From NCBI RefSeq assembly GCF_965199065.1, contig NZ_CBDAQN010000003.1, positions 1 through 64,000 of the forward strand: a DNA stretch of 64,000 nt, written 5' to 3'. The translations under genes were made by a program, and so were the position numbers. The stretch is from Acidisoma sp965199065 (GTDB lineage: Bacteria; Pseudomonadota; Alphaproteobacteria; Acetobacterales; Acetobacteraceae). Below are positions 61,939-64,000 of this stretch, in pieces. How positions within the stretch are numbered: the first letter of the stretch is position 1; every line of letters starts with the position of its first letter. The notes under the pieces are model-generated. The model saw nothing but the letters and a program-made list of their open reading frames with translations, was not told where the DNA came from and made no database searches.

Positions 61939-62402
61939 GTCCAGTCTTCGGGGCGGCTGAGGGTAATCTCCGCCGAGACCATTGCGTCCGCGCCGCCAAT
62001 GAGGATCAACCGGCAGAGTTTGTGCGGCAGGGTCTCCGGCAGGTGATCGGTGACGAGGACGGTCGCATCTTGGGCGCTTTCGGCGAGCCCCTGTGTCGCC
62101 TGCAGCGCCAGCGGCAGCCAGTCCGGTGACGGACCCAGCACGAGAATGCGGTCATCGGGGCGCAGATCGGCCTCTAGCAGCAGCCCCGCAGCCAGCCGGG
62201 CCGATGAGAACTCCGGACCTGCGAAGTGCAGGATGAGCGCCGCGGCGGCCCGGGGATCGCCCTCGGCCCAGGCGCGGAGCGTCGGGTCGCCTGGAGCAAG
62301 CTGAACGCCATGGACGGCGCCCAGCCAATGCCGGAAGGCAGCGCGATTGGTGGTCGCGAGCCGCTCGGCAGCGTAGTTCTCAGGGGTGAGATAGAGGCTC
62401 AG
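61911..62402 (-). CDS. Conserved hypothetical protein with non-standard start
   Basis: The frame is open from a TGA at 62406-62408 to a stop at 61911-61913 and gives about 163 residues: YLTPENYAAERLATTNRAAF, HWLGAVHGVQLAPGDPTLRAW, then LRPDDRILVLGPSPDWLPLAL. The middle and end read like a folded Rossmann-type protein. The only start near the probable N-terminus is a CTG at 62402, giving a product beginning SLYLTPENY after Met. An ATG at 62412 is one frame off and ends in four codons, which hints at a frameshift. The product is unknown. Confidence 0.6.
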   Translation of the reverse strand: MSLYLTPENYAAERLATTNRAAFRHWLGAVHGVQLAPGDPTLRAWAEGDPRAAAALILHFAGPEFSSARLAAGLLLEADLRPDDRILVLGPSPDWLPLALQATQGLAESAQDATVLVTDHLPETLPHKLCRLILIGGADAMVSAEITLSRPEDWTYPSESSAD

Positions 62403-62493
62403 GGTTCAGCCATGCGTGAGGTTCGGGTAGGTTCCGGATCGACGGGGCTTGATTGCGCGGTCGCGGCGCGTCTATATGCCGCCCACCCAAGGC

Positions 62494-62569
62494 GGGGCCA
62501 TAGCTCAGTTGGGAGAGCGCCTGAATGGCATTCAGGAGGTCGTCGGTTCGATTCCGATTGGCTCCACCA
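62494..62569 (+). tRNA. tRNA-Ala(GGC)
   Basis: GGGGCCA pairs with TGGCTCC (one G-U) as acceptor stem; AGCTCAGTTGGGAGAGC is the D arm, and the anticodon loop ATGGCAT gives GGC for alanine GCC codons. GGTTCGATTCC is the T arm, and CCA is encoded at the 3' end. Confidence 0.97.
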
Positions 62570-63246
62570 AGCGCCGGGCTTAACATATTTGGATCGTTGC
62601 TTCTGGCTGGTTCCTTGCGCCGCACACCCACCTTAGAACCGTCCCTTTGATTTGCGCTGGCCCGCGACAGCCGGCGCCGCCTCCGTGGTTCGACGAATGG
62701 AGCAAAGGTAACGCGAGGCGGGTTAGCATCAGGGAAAGAGCGAGTGGCGGTATCTGCCCGGTTCATAACAAACGTGTTGGGAGCGCGATCTACTTCTTCG
62801 GCCATTGTGCGCCTGGTAGTTGCGGGGCCGGTGGTCGAGTGGATCGGGCTTGCACCGATCGGGGGAACACCCCTGCGCCTACGCCACCCCTTATCGCTGT
62901 TCCACCCTCAAGGGAGGGGCGCGGTGCCCGTGCGCTGCGGGGCACCCCGAAGTTCACGGCTAGCAAGGCATCATCTTAACGAAGCAAGTCTCCGACGATT
63001 TGATTTCCGGTGTCGGCCCGGTGATCTTTATTAGCCACTCATGGCGCGGCGCTCCTAGCATAAGGGTCAGGATTGAACTTACCTTTCTGAGGTATCGTTC
63101 GCGAAGCCCGACCCACATGGAGCAGCATTTTCTCTGCCGAATGACATCTTATCCTTCGGACCGCGCTGCCACTCCACCCATCTGGTGAACTAGCCATAGA
63201 AGCTTCGCCGCAACTACATCAAGTTCGAAAGTGCCAACGGGGCGAA
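62570..63246. other. Gene-free region after tRNA-Ala
   Basis: About 680 bases without a recognisable gene. Frames here have no ribosome binding site and odd composition; the one on minus reading into the tRNA is an antisense artefact. The stretch becomes richer in A+T from about 62990 on, toward the acyltransferase gene. No integrase, no copy of the tRNA 3' end and no insertion sequence were seen. Confidence 0.5.
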
Positions 63247-64000
63247 ATGAACTTCTACGCGATTTGGCCGTCGCTTGTTTGCCTGTTAGTGATAACGGCG
63301 GTCGCTTCCTCCCCCGCAATGATGCTCGCGGATACGCCACCAACGACAACTCGAGCACGCGTACAGACCATCGACGGGCTACGGGGCTTCTTAGCCATTG
63401 GCGTTTTCATCCACCATTCAGTTATTTACCATCAATATCTCCTTACAGGAAGATGGGACGTGCCCCCCTCGGTGTTCTACACAAATATTGGGAAGGCTGG
63501 GGTCACTGTGTTTTTTATGATAACTGGCTATCTGTTTGGACACAGATCCTCCGAGCCGAAGGCAGACCAGACTTCCTAAAGCTCTATATCGGCAGAATCT
63601 TCCGTATAATCCCGTTGTACGTGTTCTTAGCGGGCATTGTTTTTGCAGTGGTTGGCGTGTTGACGCACTGGAACTTGCAGGTCTCACCAATCGAACTTTT
63701 AAAAGAAATGGTTAGGTGGCTGTCTGGCGGCATTTTGCCGGCCAGCGATGTTAACGGCCACAACAACACGTTTCTAATCTCAGCTGGGGTAACTTGGTCA
63801 CTCCAATTTGAGTGGTTCTTCTACGCTAGCCTTCTAGTAATAGCTTTTTTTGCACGCAACAGGTTGCTTGGTATTCTGCTTCCGATCTTAGGTTATGTTT
63901 TTGTAGGCGTTTTAAAAACGGCATTACATCTGACCAGCATGGATGCCTCTGCCGCGTTGATGTTCTTCATTGGGATGATTGCGGCATCCGCTAAATCGAC
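63247..64000 (+). pseudogene. Acyltransferase-3 (OafA/YrhL) family gene with a one-base frameshift; runs off the window
   Basis: An integral-membrane O-acyltransferase of sugars or lipids. The first frame gives VQTIDGLRGFLAIGVFIHHS, the family's active-site His region, then AGVTVFFMITGYLFG. At about 63535-63538 the sequence TTTGGA shifts frame: adding one T would restore FWTQILRAEGRPDFLKLYIG, which continues open to base 64000 with IFRIIPLYVFLAG and VTWSLQFEWFFYASLL. It is either a real frameshift mutation or a base-call error in a T run. The DNA is visibly more A+T rich than the rest, which suggests recent acquisition. Confidence 0.75.

Noticed and set aside
62380..62805. Minus-strand frame of 141 codons across tRNA-Ala
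   Set aside because: Its centre (GANRNRTDDLLNAIQALSQL) is the well-known false peptide made by reading tRNA-Ala antisense; no ribosome binding site.
62570..63246. Attachment-site duplication after tRNA-Ala
   Set aside because: No second copy of the tRNA 3' end is present within the window, so an island boundary cannot be confirmed here.

Overview
The window is a GC-rich chromosomal segment of a phototrophic alphaproteobacterium. A purple-bacterial photosynthesis gene cluster fills the first third: bacteriochlorophyll a genes, a spirilloxanthin-type carotenoid set, and a puf operon with pufL, pufM and a four-haem pufC. Two T-rich/A-rich stem-loop terminators and an alcohol-dehydrogenase-type cytochrome resemble elements common in Acetobacteraceae. 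I therefore infer a member of that family or a close relative (moderate confidence). PufL keeps His at the position called L168, unlike zinc-bacteriochlorophyll Acidiphilium.

Layout. 1-20574 is the photosynthesis cluster. bchG(partial)-bchP-tspO-hemC and crtI run on plus. The superoperon crtE-crtF-bchCXYZ-pufBALMC runs on minus and ends in a three-haem cytochrome c and a tiny membrane protein. crtD-crtC-tspO2 runs on plus. A perfect TGT-N12-ACA (PpsR/CrtJ-type) site overlaps the predicted bchC promoter, and three TGTCA repeats spaced 13 bp lie between crtE and crtD. 20579-31000 holds an RND efflux pair, a PsiE-like protein, a phosphoesterase, a NiCoT nickel transporter divergent from nikR with an exact GTATGA-N16-TCATAC operator, a PCuAC copper chaperone and a beta-propeller protein. 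31100-39800 is mixed accessory DNA: two peptidase-fold enzymes, a Rieske oxygenase remnant, small exported or membrane proteins, an hsp20-lon stress pair, and an alpha/beta hydrolase lacking its nucleophile. 39964-45020 is a sugar-acid-type catabolic island (MFS carrier, RraA-like protein, GntR/FadR regulator, enolase-superfamily enzyme) plus a decayed enolase-superfamily fragment.

45180-57812 contains a one-haem cytochrome c, a TPR protein, and a long co-oriented run on minus: a 2OG-Fe(II) oxygenase, then glpR, glpD, glpS, glpT, glpP, glpQ, glpU, glpV, glpK, then a conserved protein of unknown function. This is a complete ABC-type glycerol uptake and catabolism operon. 57999-62569 is housekeeping: tRNA-Ser(GCU), gatCAB, ruvX, a conserved hypothetical gene and tRNA-Ala(GGC). 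After the tRNA-Ala the DNA becomes visibly richer in A+T and ends in an acyltransferase-3 gene with an apparent one-base frameshift.

How it works together: CrtE, CrtI, CrtC, CrtD and CrtF make methoxylated carotenoids. HemC supplies tetrapyrrole. BchXYZ, BchC, BchG and BchP finish bacteriochlorophyll a. PufBALM form the LH1-reaction-centre core, and PufC re-reduces it. The most unusual feature is the alcohol-dehydrogenase-type three-haem cytochrome plus two-helix mini-protein, translationally coupled to the end of pufC. This suggests a dedicated electron route between periplasmic oxidation and the reaction centre.
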